64,000 nucleotides of DNA from Sphingomicrobium arenosum (GTDB taxonomy: Bacteria > Pseudomonadota > Alphaproteobacteria > Sphingomonadales > Sphingomonadaceae): contig NZ_JANPVN010000001.1 of the NCBI RefSeq assembly GCF_026157085.1, forward strand, positions 1,922,001-1,986,000, given 5' to 3'. Positions within the stretch are counted from its first letter, which is position 1. Each line of letters starts with the position of its first letter. The notes beneath the pieces are model-generated. The model saw nothing but the letters and a program-made list of their open reading frames with translations. It searched no databases and was not told where the DNA came from. Below, piece by piece: positions 49,646-59,083 of this stretch. The translations under genes were made by a program, and so were the position numbers.

Positions 49646-51334
49646 ATGAGCGACCAGTCGAACCTCAACGATTTCCTGAGCGAACTCAAAAGCTATGCCG
49701 ATGGCGAGGCGCCCGGCAGCGCCGCCGACGGCCCCATCGTCCAGCACGAAGCCATCGGCCAGGTCGCCGAGATCGCCGGCTCCTCCTCGGCCATCGTGAT
49801 CGACCCTGCGCGGCTCCACCAGCTCGCCGAAGAGGACGATCCCGCGCTGCGCCTCTCGGGGCAGGTCGGTTCACAGGTCAAGGTCGGCGTCGGCAAGAAC
49901 TGGCTCATCGCCAACGTGCGCACCATGCGCGCGGGCGAGGGCGGCACCGTCCTCGCCAATGTCGACTTCCTCGGCGAAGGCAATCGCGAAAGCGACGGGC
50001 GCCTGTCGGGCTTCAAGCGCGGTGTCACCCGCTTCCCGATCCCCGGCGCCGAAGTTTTTCCCGTGACCACGCGCGACCTTCGCAGCGTGTTCGCCGCCGA
50101 TTCGCGCCCGCATATCGAGATTGGCACCGTCTATCCGACCGACGACATCCGCGGTGCGCTCTATGTCGACCCCATGCTCGGCAAGCACTTTGCCGTCCTC
50201 GGCTCGACCGGTACGGGTAAATCGACCTCGGTGTCGCTGATCCTCCACCGCATCTGCGATGCCAGCCCCGAGGGGCACATCGTCATGATCGATCCGCACG
50301 GCGAATATTCGGCCGCCTTCAAGAATCACGGCGAGATCTTCAACGTCGACAACCTCCAGCTGCCCTACTGGCTGATGAACTTCGAGGAACATGCCGAGGT
50401 CCTCCTCACCAGCGACGGCACCGAGCGCCAGCGCGACGAGGACATTCTCGCCAAGATCCTTCTGGAAGCGCGCAGCCGCAACAAGATGGCCGACCAGTTC
50501 GGCAAGGTCACCGTCGACAGCCCGATCCCCTACCTCCTCACCGACCTGAACCAGATCCTCGTCAACGAGATGGGCAAGCTTGATCGCGCCGGCGACGCTA
50601 CCCCATACAAGCGCATCAAGAACAAGCTCGATGAACTGCGCGCCGACCCGCGCTTCACCTTCATGTTCTCCGGCATGATGGTGTCCGACACCATGCACAA
50701 GTTCATCGCCAAAATGTTCCGCCTGCCCGCCAATGGCCGCCCAATCAGTATCGTCGACGTCTCGGGCGTGCCGTCCGAAGTCACCTCGACCGTGGTCAGC
50801 GTGCTCGCGCGCATGGTGTTCGACTATGCCATCTGGAGCCGTACCGAGACGCTGCGCCCCATCCTCCTCGTCTGCGAGGAAGCGCACCGCTACGTTCCCA
50901 AGGAAACCGACACCGGCAAGGGCCAGGCCGTGCGCCGCATCCTCGAACGCATCGCCAAGGAAGGCCGTAAATATGGCGTGTCGCTGGGCCTCATCACCCA
51001 GCGCCCGTCCGACTTGGCCGAAGGCGTGCTGTCGCAGTGCGGCACCATCCTCTCGATGCGCCTCAACAACGAGCGCGACCAGGACATGGTGCGTGCCGCC
51101 ATGCCCGAAGGCGCGCGCGGCTTCCTCGACGCCATCCCCGCGCTTCGCAACCGCGAGGTCATCGTCTGCGGCGAGGGCGTCAACATTCCGATCCGCGTGT
51201 CCTTCGACAATCTCGAGGCCGAGAAACGGCCCGCCTCGTCCGACCCCAGCTTCGCCGAGATGTGGCGCGACGTCGGCGACGAGGAAGGCATTATCAGCCG
51301 CGTCGTCAAACGCTGGCGCGGGCATGGGAAGTGA
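49646..51334 (+). CDS. HerA-like (DUF87) hexameric ATPase
   Basis: A 562-residue cytoplasmic AAA+-like FtsK/HerA ATPase. The N-terminal ~130 residues look like a HAS-barrel (VIDPARLHQLAEED, RLSGQVGSQVKVG). Walker A is VLGSTGTGKSTSVS (about 190), the DPHGEYSAAF strand follows, Walker B is LLVCEEAHRYVPKE, and the arginine-finger-like region is GRKYGVSLGLITQRPSDLAEG. HerA pumps DNA with NurA in archaea; bacterial homologues are often of unknown role, and no NurA partner is seen here. GGCGGAACGGGG precedes the ATG. Confidence 0.88.
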   Translation: MSDQSNLNDFLSELKSYADGEAPGSAADGPIVQHEAIGQVAEIAGSSSAIVIDPARLHQLAEEDDPALRLSGQVGSQVKVGVGKNWLIANVRTMRAGEGGTVLANVDFLGEGNRESDGRLSGFKRGVTRFPIPGAEVFPVTTRDLRSVFAADSRPHIEIGTVYPTDDIRGALYVDPMLGKHFAVLGSTGTGKSTSVSLILHRICDASPEGHIVMIDPHGEYSAAFKNHGEIFNVDNLQLPYWLMNFEEHAEVLLTSDGTERQRDEDILAKILLEARSRNKMADQFGKVTVDSPIPYLLTDLNQILVNEMGKLDRAGDATPYKRIKNKLDELRADPRFTFMFSGMMVSDTMHKFIAKMFRLPANGRPISIVDVSGVPSEVTSTVVSVLARMVFDYAIWSRTETLRPILLVCEEAHRYVPKETDTGKGQAVRRILERIAKEGRKYGVSLGLITQRPSDLAEGVLSQCGTILSMRLNNERDQDMVRAAMPEGARGFLDAIPALRNREVIVCGEGVNIPIRVSFDNLEAEKRPASSDPSFAEMWRDVGDEEGIISRVVKRWRGHGK

Positions 51335-51410
51335 GTCTGCGCGGAAAGTCCGGGGGACTTTTCGCGCGCCTCACCACGGACCGGGCTCCGGTCCGGGCAT
51401 CAAGACAAGA

Positions 51411-51439
51411 GCGCCGGGCTCGATGCCCGGCTTTTTTGT
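51411..51439 (+). terminator. Rho-independent terminator after the herA-like gene
   Basis: GCCGGGC-TCGAT-GCCCGGC followed by TTTTTT, a textbook hairpin and U-run on the plus strand, 77 bases after the HerA-like stop and before the convergent M23 gene. Confidence 0.88.
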
Positions 51440-51494
51440 TGGTCCGAGACCGCGCGCGGCAGCACGCCCTCATTCGTTGGAACCCGCTCGCTGA

Positions 51495-52835
51495 CTAGCC
51501 GACCGGTAGCGCCCGATATTCTTCGAGGCGCGCCTTGAACGCCGCCAGCGCCTCGCCCGACAGCGTCGCGCGCTGGACCGAGCCGACGCCGCGCGGATCG
51601 ACCGCGCGCCCGCCCTGGTGAACCTCGTAATGCAGATGCGGGCCCGTCGACAGGCCGGTCGAGCCGACGGTGCCGATGACATCGCCCTGCGCAACCCGCG
51701 TCCCTGCGGCGACCGAAAGCCGCGCCATGTGGCTGTAGCTCGTCACCGTCCCGTCCTCATGGCGGATGCGCACCTGATTGCCATAGCCACCGGCGCGCCC
51801 GGAGCGGATCACCACCCCGTCGGCCGCCGCCTGGATCGGCGTGCCGCGGGTCGCGGCAAAATCGATCCCCTTGTGCATGCGCTTGTAGCGCAGGATCGGG
51901 TGCCGCCGCATGCCGAAGCCGGAGGAGATGCGCGCCGCCACCGGCCAGATCATGCCTTCGGCCTCGCCGCCCAGACGACCGGCATCGAGCCAGCGCGTCT
52001 CGCCGCCGACGCTCCACTGCAGCATCTCGACATCGCTCGCCCCTACTCGGTCGAGCCCGGCATACAGCAGCCGTCCGGCATTGGCCTCGCCATCCTGGCT
52101 GGCACGCTGTTCGATGACGAGGTCGAAGCGGTCCTCCGCGCCTACCTCGCCGACATCGACCGCACCGCCGATGGCCTTGAGATAATCCTGCGCCGCACGC
52201 GCGGAGACGCCCGCGCCGCGCAATGCCCAATAGAGCCCGTCGCCCGCACGGCCCGACACCCGCAGCGGGGTGACCGTCACGCCGATCGCCTCGCGCCGCA
52301 CTGAAAAATCGCCTGCCGCCGTGCGCTCGAGCGTCACCGACAGATCATCGCGCGGCTTGAGCGTCAGCGCCTCGAGCGGACGCATCCCGCCCCCGCCCGG
52401 CTTACCCAGCCTGATGTCGACCCGCGTGCCCGCGTGCACCGGTCCACCGGCCGCCGCGCGAACCGCGTCCGCCGCCGCCTGTGCATCGCCGCGCGTGACA
52501 CCCGCGCGCCTGAGGCTGGCGGCGAGCCCGTCGGCCTCGCCGACCCGCGCCACCAATTCGCGAAACGCCCGCTCGGGCGCCGCTTTCAACATCGTGACCG
52601 CGCGTCCGGCGACCATCCGCCGCCCGGACAGCGCCCCGCGATCCGCGCTCGACACCCCCGCCGCCGCCAGTTCGGCGGCCATGTCGGGTCCCGGCACGTC
52701 GGCGCCGTCATCGGCGAGCGCGGCGGAAAATGGGGCTGCCGCCATCAACGCCACGCCCGAGACGAGTGCCAGCGCACCGCCGGCAACCCGCCAGCCGCGC
52801 CGCTTTCCACCCGTCTCCCGCATGTGATGCGCCAT
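51495..52835 (-). CDS. M23 family metallopeptidase
   Basis: A 446-residue exported peptidoglycan hydrolase. After an N-terminal TM/signal region (AGGALALVSGVALMAAAP) comes a ~250-residue region with RAFRELVARVGEADGLAASLRRAG, resembling the N-terminal domain of periplasmic LytM-type proteins, then the M23 domain with RMHKGIDFAATRGTPIQAAA and GLSTGPHLHYEVHQGGRAVDP, which hold the HxxxD and HxH zinc ligands. Likely cuts peptide cross-links in cell division or growth. The start has a CtrA-like 8-mer upstream. Confidence 0.9.
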   Translation of the reverse strand: MAHHMRETGGKRRGWRVAGGALALVSGVALMAAAPFSAALADDGADVPGPDMAAELAAAGVSSADRGALSGRRMVAGRAVTMLKAAPERAFRELVARVGEADGLAASLRRAGVTRGDAQAAADAVRAAAGGPVHAGTRVDIRLGKPGGGGMRPLEALTLKPRDDLSVTLERTAAGDFSVRREAIGVTVTPLRVSGRAGDGLYWALRGAGVSARAAQDYLKAIGGAVDVGEVGAEDRFDLVIEQRASQDGEANAGRLLYAGLDRVGASDVEMLQWSVGGETRWLDAGRLGGEAEGMIWPVAARISSGFGMRRHPILRYKRMHKGIDFAATRGTPIQAAADGVVIRSGRAGGYGNQVRIRHEDGTVTSYSHMARLSVAAGTRVAQGDVIGTVGSTGLSTGPHLHYEVHQGGRAVDPRGVGSVQRATLSGEALAAFKARLEEYRALPVG

Positions 52836-52905
52836 GTCCGTTTATCGCTCCCAAGCCATGCCCGAGCCGCGCGCGCGACTCGTCTCAGCCTCCCTTATGC
52901 ACCCT

Positions 52906-52914
52906 CATGGTTAA
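52906..52914 (-). promoter_or_regulatory. CtrA-like 8-mer TTAACCAT upstream of the M23 gene
   Basis: On the minus strand TTAACCAT (plus-strand ATGGTTAA) lies about 75 bases upstream of the peptidase start, in the 164-base divergent gap shared with the helicase. The TTAAGATTGCTTAA block next to it has a six-base spacer, so it is not a full CtrA site. Confidence 0.4.
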
Positions 52915-52999
52915 GATTGCTTAATGACAAGAGCATGGCGCGCCATGATGCGCGAAAGACACTCTTGCATCGCTGCCTCCGCTCCATCATGCTGACCTC

Positions 53000-55555
53000 A
53001 TGTCCCGGTCGGATGACGGCCTCGTACGGGCCATCCTGGGCCCCACCAACACCGGCAAGACCCACTTGGCGATCGAGCGGATGTGCGCCCATTCATCGGG
53101 CGTCATCGGCTTCCCGCTGCGCCTGCTCGCGCGCGAGGTCTACGACCGCGTCGTCGCCATCAAGGGCGAGAAACAGGTCGCGCTCGTCACCGGCGAGGAA
53201 CGCATCGTCCCGCCTACCGCGCGCTACGTCCTGTGCACCGCCGAATCGATGCCCGTGCCCAGCGACGAAGCGCTCCCCGGCGATCCGGGCGACCTGCCGC
53301 GCGATTTCGCCTTCGCCGCCATCGACGAGGCGCAGCTCGGCATCGACCCCGAGCGTGGTCATGTGTTCACCGACCGCATGCTGCGCGCGCGGGGCCGCGA
53401 GGAAACCCTGATCCTCGGCTCCTCCACCTTGCGCCCGATCATCGAGGAACTGCTCCCCGACACCGAAATCGTCACCCGCCCGCGCTTCTCCACCCTCTCC
53501 TATGCGGGGCATTCCAAGCTCACCCGCCTGCCCGCCCGCAGCGTGATTGTCGCCTTCTCCGCCGAGCAGGTCTACGCGCTCGCCGAGATGCTCAGGCGCT
53601 TCAAAGGGGGTGCCGCCGTCGTCATGGGGGCCCTCTCGCCCGCCACCCGCAACGCACAGGTCGACCTCTTCCAGCGCGGCGAAGTGGACTATCTCGTCGC
53701 CACCGATGCCATCGGCATGGGCCTCAACATGGACGTCAAGCACGTCGCCTTTGCCGGAATGAGCAAGTTCGACGGTGCCCGCCGCCGCCGCCTCCACATC
53801 CATGAAATGGCCCAGATCGCGGGCCGCGCCGGGCGCCACCAGACCGACGGCAGCTTCGGCAGCCTCGGGATCGAGGAGGACGACGCCTCAAGCTTCACCG
53901 ACGAGGAAATCCACGCCATCACGGGGCACCATTTCAAGCCCCTGTCCAACGTCTTCTGGCGTAATGCCGACCTCGATTTCACCGACGTCACCGCGCTCAT
54001 CGCCAGCCTCGATGCCAAGCCCGCCGACCCGATGTTGCGCGCCGCGCCGCTGTCGATCGACCTCGCCGTCCTCAAGCATCTCGCCGAGGATCCGAGCATC
54101 GCCCATCTGAAGGCGGGGCAGGCGCGCCGCCTCTGGTCCTGCTGCGGCCTCCCCGATTTCCGCAAGGTGGGCGCCACCCACCATGCCCGCATGGTACGGC
54201 GCATCTACAGCTACATTTCCGATGGCGGCCATATCAGCCAGGACTGGTTCAACGCCGAGGTGAACCGGCTCGACCACGTCATGGGCGACATCGAAACGCT
54301 GGCCGACCGGCTCGCCGGCATCCGCAGCTGGGCCTATATCGCCCAGCGCTCCGACTGGCTGAAGGACCCGCCGCGCTGGGCCGAACGCACCCGCGAGGTC
54401 GAAGCCCGCCTGTCGGATGCGCTCCACGCCGCCCTCACCCAGCGTTTCGTCGATCGCCGCACCGCCATGCTGGTGCGCGACATCGGTGCGTCGGGCGCCG
54501 ACGCCCTCCCCGTGACCGTCGCCGCCGATGGTGAGGTCTCGGTCGGCCCCGAGCCCATCGGTCATCTCATGGGCTTCGAGTTTAGCGTCGATCCCACCGC
54601 CCGCGCCCATGACAAGCGTCTCCTGCTGGCCGCCGCCGAACGCCGCTTGGGCGAGGAACTGGCGCGCCGCGCGCAAAGCCTCATCGACGGCCCCGACAGC
54701 GCTTTCAAGCTGATCGAGGACGGCGACCGCCTCGGCGTCGGCTGGGATGGCCAGCTTCTCGCCCGTCTCGCCCCCGGCCGCTCGCTGACCGAGCCCGCGC
54801 TGCGCACCGTGCGCGCCCTCGATCGCCTCTCGGCCTCCCAGCGCAGCGCGCTGCGGGCTCGTCTCGAACAGTGGCTCGACCGCCAGATCACCGCGCATCT
54901 CGCGCCGCTGCGCCGCCTTGCCGATGCCGCCGCCGATCCCGAGACGCCGGGCAGCGTGCGCGCCATCGCCGCCATGCTCGCCGATGCCGGCGGCCACTTG
55001 CCGCGCAAGAGCCTCGCCAGCGCCATCGCCGCGCTCGACAAGCCCGCGCGCTCGCGCCTCCATGGCCTGCGCGTCCGCCTCGGCCCGCTCGACGTCTTCG
55101 TCGCCACCCTCATGAAACCCAAGGCGCAGGAATTGCGCGCCATGCTCGCCGCCATCCGCGACGGCACCAGCCTGCCCGCGCTCCCCGACCCCGGCGCCTC
55201 GGTGCTCGAGGATACGCCCGACCTCGACCGCACCGGCGCCGCGCTCGCCTATCGCCGCCTCGGCCCGCAGTGGCTGCGCATCGACCTCGCCGACCGGCTC
55301 GCCGCCCATGCCATGGCGTCCAAGGGCTCGACCGCCGACCCGCTCGACGTCGCGCTCGCCACCTCGGTCGGCCTCCATGACAAGGCGGTGCGCCGCCTCA
55401 TGGCAGACCTCGGCTTCCAGCCCGGCAAGGCGGGCTATGAATATAAGGGCCGCCGCGCCAAGAAGCCGCACCCCCATGCGAAAAAGCACCGCCGCGCCAA
55501 GGCCCCGCGCCCGGGCAACGCCTTTGCCGACGCGCTGAAAGGTTTGAAGCGCTGA
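53000..55555 (+). CDS. SUV3-like superfamily 2 RNA helicase
   Basis: An 851-residue cytoplasmic helicase related to mitochondrial SUV3. Motif I is GPTNTGKTH (14-22), motif II is IDEAQ (DEAQ in place of DEAH), motif III is GSSTLRP, then ATDAIGMGLNMDV and QIAGRAGRHQ as motifs V and VI. The middle ~450 residues have the SUV3 C-terminal features, and the tail is very basic (RRAKKPHPHAKKHRRAKAPRP), fit for RNA. It may work in RNA turnover with PNPase-like degradosome parts; no partner is adjacent apart from the S4 protein. Confidence 0.9.
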   Translation: MSRSDDGLVRAILGPTNTGKTHLAIERMCAHSSGVIGFPLRLLAREVYDRVVAIKGEKQVALVTGEERIVPPTARYVLCTAESMPVPSDEALPGDPGDLPRDFAFAAIDEAQLGIDPERGHVFTDRMLRARGREETLILGSSTLRPIIEELLPDTEIVTRPRFSTLSYAGHSKLTRLPARSVIVAFSAEQVYALAEMLRRFKGGAAVVMGALSPATRNAQVDLFQRGEVDYLVATDAIGMGLNMDVKHVAFAGMSKFDGARRRRLHIHEMAQIAGRAGRHQTDGSFGSLGIEEDDASSFTDEEIHAITGHHFKPLSNVFWRNADLDFTDVTALIASLDAKPADPMLRAAPLSIDLAVLKHLAEDPSIAHLKAGQARRLWSCCGLPDFRKVGATHHARMVRRIYSYISDGGHISQDWFNAEVNRLDHVMGDIETLADRLAGIRSWAYIAQRSDWLKDPPRWAERTREVEARLSDALHAALTQRFVDRRTAMLVRDIGASGADALPVTVAADGEVSVGPEPIGHLMGFEFSVDPTARAHDKRLLLAAAERRLGEELARRAQSLIDGPDSAFKLIEDGDRLGVGWDGQLLARLAPGRSLTEPALRTVRALDRLSASQRSALRARLEQWLDRQITAHLAPLRRLADAAADPETPGSVRAIAAMLADAGGHLPRKSLASAIAALDKPARSRLHGLRVRLGPLDVFVATLMKPKAQELRAMLAAIRDGTSLPALPDPGASVLEDTPDLDRTGAALAYRRLGPQWLRIDLADRLAAHAMASKGSTADPLDVALATSVGLHDKAVRRLMADLGFQPGKAGYEYKGRRAKKPHPHAKKHRRAKAPRPGNAFADALKGLKR

Positions 55556-55839
55556 ACCCCACGCTCCGCCTCGATACGCTCCTCACCCGCCTGCGCCTCG
55601 TCAAGACACGTGGCCAGGCGCAGCGCCTGATCGACGAAGGGCATTGCCGCATCGACCGCCGCCGCGCCGAGAAATCCTCCTGCCAGGTCGCCCCCGGACA
55701 GGTCCTGACCGTCCCCGTCCATGGCGACGTGCGCGTCATCGAGATCCTTGACCTCCCCGTGCGCCGCGGCCCGCCCTCGGAGGCCGAAGCCTGCTATCGC
55801 CGTCTCGACGGCACCGGCCGAACGATCCCGCTGTACTAG
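55552..55839 (+). CDS. S4-domain RNA-binding protein with probable CTG start
   Basis: A 95-residue basic protein with an S4 domain: LRLDTLLTRLRLVKTRGQAQRLIDEG and HCRIDRRRAEKSS, followed by VLTVPVHGDVRVIEIL, as in HslR-like heat-shock RNA-binding proteins. No ATG, GTG or TTG precedes the domain in this frame, but CTG at 55552 overlaps the helicase stop and has AAAGG at nine bases upstream. Translation by CTG or by coupling to the helicase stop is likely. The family and the gene order (helicase, S4, fdxA) are conserved in alphaproteobacteria, as I recall. Confidence 0.8.
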   Translation: MNPTLRLDTLLTRLRLVKTRGQAQRLIDEGHCRIDRRRAEKSSCQVAPGQVLTVPVHGDVRVIEILDLPVRRGPPSEAEACYRRLDGTGRTIPLY

Positions 55840-55951
55840 CGTCGGCGCGCCTATTGAAAATGCGAACCACTCGCATGAACCGCTTGGCCGTTGACGCCTC
55901 GCTCCTGCCTTGCTTAGCGAGAGGAAACGACCGTCCAATCAGGGAAATGCC

Positions 55952-56290
55952 ATGACCTATCTCGTCACCGACGCCTGCATCAAATGCAAATATACCGACT
56001 GTGTCGAGGTCTGTCCGGTCGACTGTTTCTACGAAGGCGAGAACATGCTCGTCATCAACCCCAACGAATGCATCGACTGCGGCGTGTGCGAGCCCGAATG
56101 CCCCGCCGAGGCGATCCTCCCCGATACCGAGCCCGACACCGAGAAGTGGCTCGAGATCAATTCAAAGTTCAGCGCCGAATGGCCCAACCTCACCACCAAG
56201 AAGGACGAGCTGCCCGAGGCCGACAAGCACAAGGGCGAAGAGGGCAAGTTCGAGAAATATTTCTCGCCCGAGGCCGGCGAGGGCGACTGA
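55952..56290 (+). CDS. fdxA: 7Fe ferredoxin FdxA
   Basis: A 112-residue ferredoxin with one 3Fe-4S and one 4Fe-4S cluster. Cys 9, 12, 17, 21, 25, 40, 43, 46 and 50 match Azotobacter ferredoxin I (8, 11, 16, 20, 24, 39, 42, 45, 49) shifted by one. Start ATG 55952 with AGGGA upstream. It is 112 bases after the S4 gene and ends at a strong terminator. The Suf system at the window start may supply the clusters, though the link is only functional. Confidence 0.96.
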   Translation: MTYLVTDACIKCKYTDCVEVCPVDCFYEGENMLVINPNECIDCGVCEPECPAEAILPDTEPDTEKWLEINSKFSAEWPNLTTKKDELPEADKHKGEEGKFEKYFSPEAGEGD

Positions 56291-56319
56291 GCCCGGCCTG
56301 CCATCGCGGCATGACGAGA

Positions 56320-56346
56320 GGCGGCCCGGCGTGGCCGCCTTTTTCA
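56320..56346 (+). terminator. Rho-independent terminator after fdxA
   Basis: AGGCGGCC-CGGCGT-GGCCGCCT followed by TTTTT, about 30 bases after the fdxA stop. A strong plus-strand terminator. Confidence 0.88.
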
Positions 56347-56401
56347 TGCCTGAAATCCGCCGTTAACCGCGCCTTGACGCCTTTTTCGTATCGAGGGCGG
56401 C

Positions 56402-58114
56402 ATGATCACCATCCTCTTCTCGCAGCCCAAGAAATGCCCGGCCTATGCGCTGGCGAAGACGCTCGCCGACCAGGTGCCGCCCTTCACTTGGACCATCGGC
56501 GAAGACGATACCGGCAGCGAGGCCTATACCCCGCGCTACAGCCCGCCCCTGCTGCTTGCCGGTCGCGGCGGCGGCACCACGCTCTTCATGGATGTGCGCC
56601 AAGTGCACGGCGATGAACCCGCCCTGCCGCCGCACGCCCAGCGGGTCGTGGTCAATCGCCCGACCACCGAGGATGACGGCCTTGCCGAGCGCGTGGCGCT
56701 CATCGCCGCCCTCACCATGGCCTTCGCCGACCGCGACCATGCGCTCCTGCGCGTGCCCGGCAGCGACCATTGGCTTACCGTCGAGGAAAGTGCCAAGCTC
56801 GCCGAACTCGTTCTTGGCGGCGAGGCGATCGCCACCCTTTCGCCCGCCATGGGCCGCCCCGCCGATGCCCTTACATCTCTCGCCCCCGCGCCCGAACCGA
56901 CCCCCGCGCGCGCCCTGGAAACCGGCAATGGCAACCCGCCGGCCCCCGGTCTCGGCCACAGCTCCAACCTGCGCGGCATGCCCTATGACGACCGCGCCCC
57001 CGCGGTGCGCGGCGCGATCCTCGGCGCCAATGTCCTCGGCCTCGCCGCCAACGAGAAAGGCTTCCTCGACGTGCTGCGCGAACAGGACGGCCTCGCCAGC
57101 ATCTACGACTTCAGCCAGCTCCCCGTCTTTCACGATGAACAGGTGCGCGCCGACCGGCTGCCCACCCTCGTCCTCCTCGCCAACCAGCGTCTCGCCCTCG
57201 ATGTCGCCAAGCTGACCGAAGGCCTCGGCGTCATCGATCCCGAGGGCGGCTGGACCGTCACCGCGACCGACAGCGGCCTCACCGCCCATGGGCGCGACAC
57301 GGTGATCACGCTCGCCAACCACGCCTTCCCGCTCCCCGCCTATATGGTCGAGCTCGGCCTCGACCGCTCGCTCGGCGCCACTGAAGGCGAGGCGATGAGA
57401 CGCCTGCGCCAACACACGCACCACGTCACCCTCAGCGCCGACGTGGACCCGACCAGCGCCGACTGGACCGCCGTGCGCGAGACCGCCAAGGCGATGGTGA
57501 TGACGATGGCGATCGCGCATATGCCGCAGGGCCCTGGCGGCAATCTCGTCGGCGTCTACAATGCCGCCACCGCCAGCTTCTTTACCGACGACATGATCCC
57601 CGACCTCGTCGGCGCGCTGGCGCAGGGCGAAGTGTCGATCAAGACCTTCATCTGGCACGCCTTCCCCTCGCGCGAGGACGGCCGCATCTCCATTTCTTCG
57701 GCGGGCATGCTGCCCTTCATCGGGCGCGAGGTCGAAATCCTCGATGCCCCCGGCGACATCCCCCATGTCGGCGAACAGCTCAACATGATCGAACGCTACC
57801 TTCTCATGAAGGGCCCGGTGATGGGCGATGGCGACACCATCAAGACCGAAGAGGACGCCGAGCCGCTCGCCCGCGCCTTCCACGCCATGAGCGACGCGCA
57901 TGGCCGTGCCGAGCCGGTCCCCGTCCTGCGCTTCGAGATCCGCGGCCCCGACGGGCGCTGGCGCCCCCGCCACGACCCGCCCCGTGGCGACGCCCCGCTC
58001 GGATCGGGCGGCGGCATCGCCCGCCCCGCACCCGCCGCCGACCCGGCACCTGCACCTGCACGCCCCACCTTCGGCCGCCGCGCCCCCGGCGGCTTCGGCC
58101 GCAAGGGGCTCTGA
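56402..58114 (+). CDS. DUF4261-type protein
   Basis: A 570-residue cytoplasmic protein with no TM. The C-terminal part (about 360-530) has ISSAGMLPFIGREVEIL and NMIERYLLMKGP, consistent with DUF4261; the N-terminal half has a similar helix-strand order (VALIAALTMAFADRDHALLRVP and VLGGEAIATL versus AKAMVMTMAIAHMPQGPGGNL and ALAQGEVSIKTF), so an internal duplication is possible. The last 50 residues are Pro/Arg/Gly-rich. Function unknown. In many alphaproteobacteria a CarD-like gene follows fdxA; here this gene does instead. Confidence 0.7.
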   Translation: MITILFSQPKKCPAYALAKTLADQVPPFTWTIGEDDTGSEAYTPRYSPPLLLAGRGGGTTLFMDVRQVHGDEPALPPHAQRVVVNRPTTEDDGLAERVALIAALTMAFADRDHALLRVPGSDHWLTVEESAKLAELVLGGEAIATLSPAMGRPADALTSLAPAPEPTPARALETGNGNPPAPGLGHSSNLRGMPYDDRAPAVRGAILGANVLGLAANEKGFLDVLREQDGLASIYDFSQLPVFHDEQVRADRLPTLVLLANQRLALDVAKLTEGLGVIDPEGGWTVTATDSGLTAHGRDTVITLANHAFPLPAYMVELGLDRSLGATEGEAMRRLRQHTHHVTLSADVDPTSADWTAVRETAKAMVMTMAIAHMPQGPGGNLVGVYNAATASFFTDDMIPDLVGALAQGEVSIKTFIWHAFPSREDGRISISSAGMLPFIGREVEILDAPGDIPHVGEQLNMIERYLLMKGPVMGDGDTIKTEEDAEPLARAFHAMSDAHGRAEPVPVLRFEIRGPDGRWRPRHDPPRGDAPLGSGGGIARPAPAADPAPAPARPTFGRRAPGGFGRKGL

Positions 58115-58188
58115 CCCCCGCCGTCTTTTTCGGAACCGCAACGAGCCTCGACCGCTTGACCCCCTGAACCAAAAACTCAGGGGACCCC

Positions 58189-59028
58189 ATGCGCCTTTTC
58201 GCCATCCTGCCGCTCGCCCTCCTCGCCACCCCAGCCCACGCGCAGGTCGCCGAGGCCGAACCGCAGATCCCCGACATCGAGATGCCGAGCCGCTCGGTCA
58301 CCGTGGGCGTCGGCCTTCTCACCGGTCCCGATTACGAGGGGTCGGACGATTATCGCCTCATCCCCGGCGCCGCCTTTCGCGCCGATCTCGGCGATGTGGA
58401 AATCCTGACTCGCGGCCTCAAGCTCTACGTCGATGTCATCCCCGACAGCGACGCCAAGGTCGCCTTCACCGCCGGGCCCATCGCGGGCGTGCGCTTCGGG
58501 CGCAGCGACAATGTGAAGGACGAGATCGTCGCGCTCCTCCCCGAAACCGGGACCGCGATCGAAATCGGCGGTTTCGCGGGCGTCCAGTTCAAGCAGCTCA
58601 CCAATCCCTATGACAGCCTCACCGCCCGCATCGACGTCCTTCACGACGTCAACGGCGCGCACGGCTCGACCATCATCTCGCCCGCCGTCGATTTCTCCAC
58701 GCCCCTGTCGCGCAGCGCTTTCGCCAGCCTCGGGGCCAGCATGGATATCGTCCAGGACGGCTATATGGACACCTATTTCGGCGTGCCCGGGCCAGCTGCG
58801 GATTTCGACCTCCTGCCCGAATATGATCCCGACGGCGGAGTGAAGTCGGCCACTGCCACGCTCGTCACCGGCTACAGCCTCGAAGGCGATCTCAGGCGCG
58901 GCTGGGCGCTGTTCGGACTCTTGTCCTACACCCGCCTCATGGGCGATGCGGCCGACAGCCCGATCGTCGCCACCCGCGGTTCGGCAAGCCAATGGTTCGG
59001 CGGCGCGGGCATCGGATACAGCTTCTAG
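58189..59028 (+). CDS. MipA/OmpV family outer-membrane protein
   Basis: A 279-residue outer-membrane barrel with a signal peptide (LPLALLATPAHAQ), the MipA/OmpV features SVTVGVGLLTGPDYEGSDDY and IPGAAFRADLGDVEILTRG, and a C-terminal GIGYSF ending in Phe. Members bind peptidoglycan-synthesis proteins or act as porins; the exact role here is open. AGGGGACCCC precedes the ATG. Confidence 0.9.
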   Translation: MRLFAILPLALLATPAHAQVAEAEPQIPDIEMPSRSVTVGVGLLTGPDYEGSDDYRLIPGAAFRADLGDVEILTRGLKLYVDVIPDSDAKVAFTAGPIAGVRFGRSDNVKDEIVALLPETGTAIEIGGFAGVQFKQLTNPYDSLTARIDVLHDVNGAHGSTIISPAVDFSTPLSRSAFASLGASMDIVQDGYMDTYFGVPGPAADFDLLPEYDPDGGVKSATATLVTGYSLEGDLRRGWALFGLLSYTRLMGDAADSPIVATRGSASQWFGGAGIGYSF

Positions 59029-59083
59029 TCAGCTTGCCTCCTCCCTGTTAGCCTCGCGCTCAATCAGTCAGGGAGAATCATCC

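Noticed and set aside
52911..52924. TTAAGATTGCTTAA as a CtrA full site
   Set aside because: Spacer is six bases. Only the TTAACCAT 8-mer next to it is kept.
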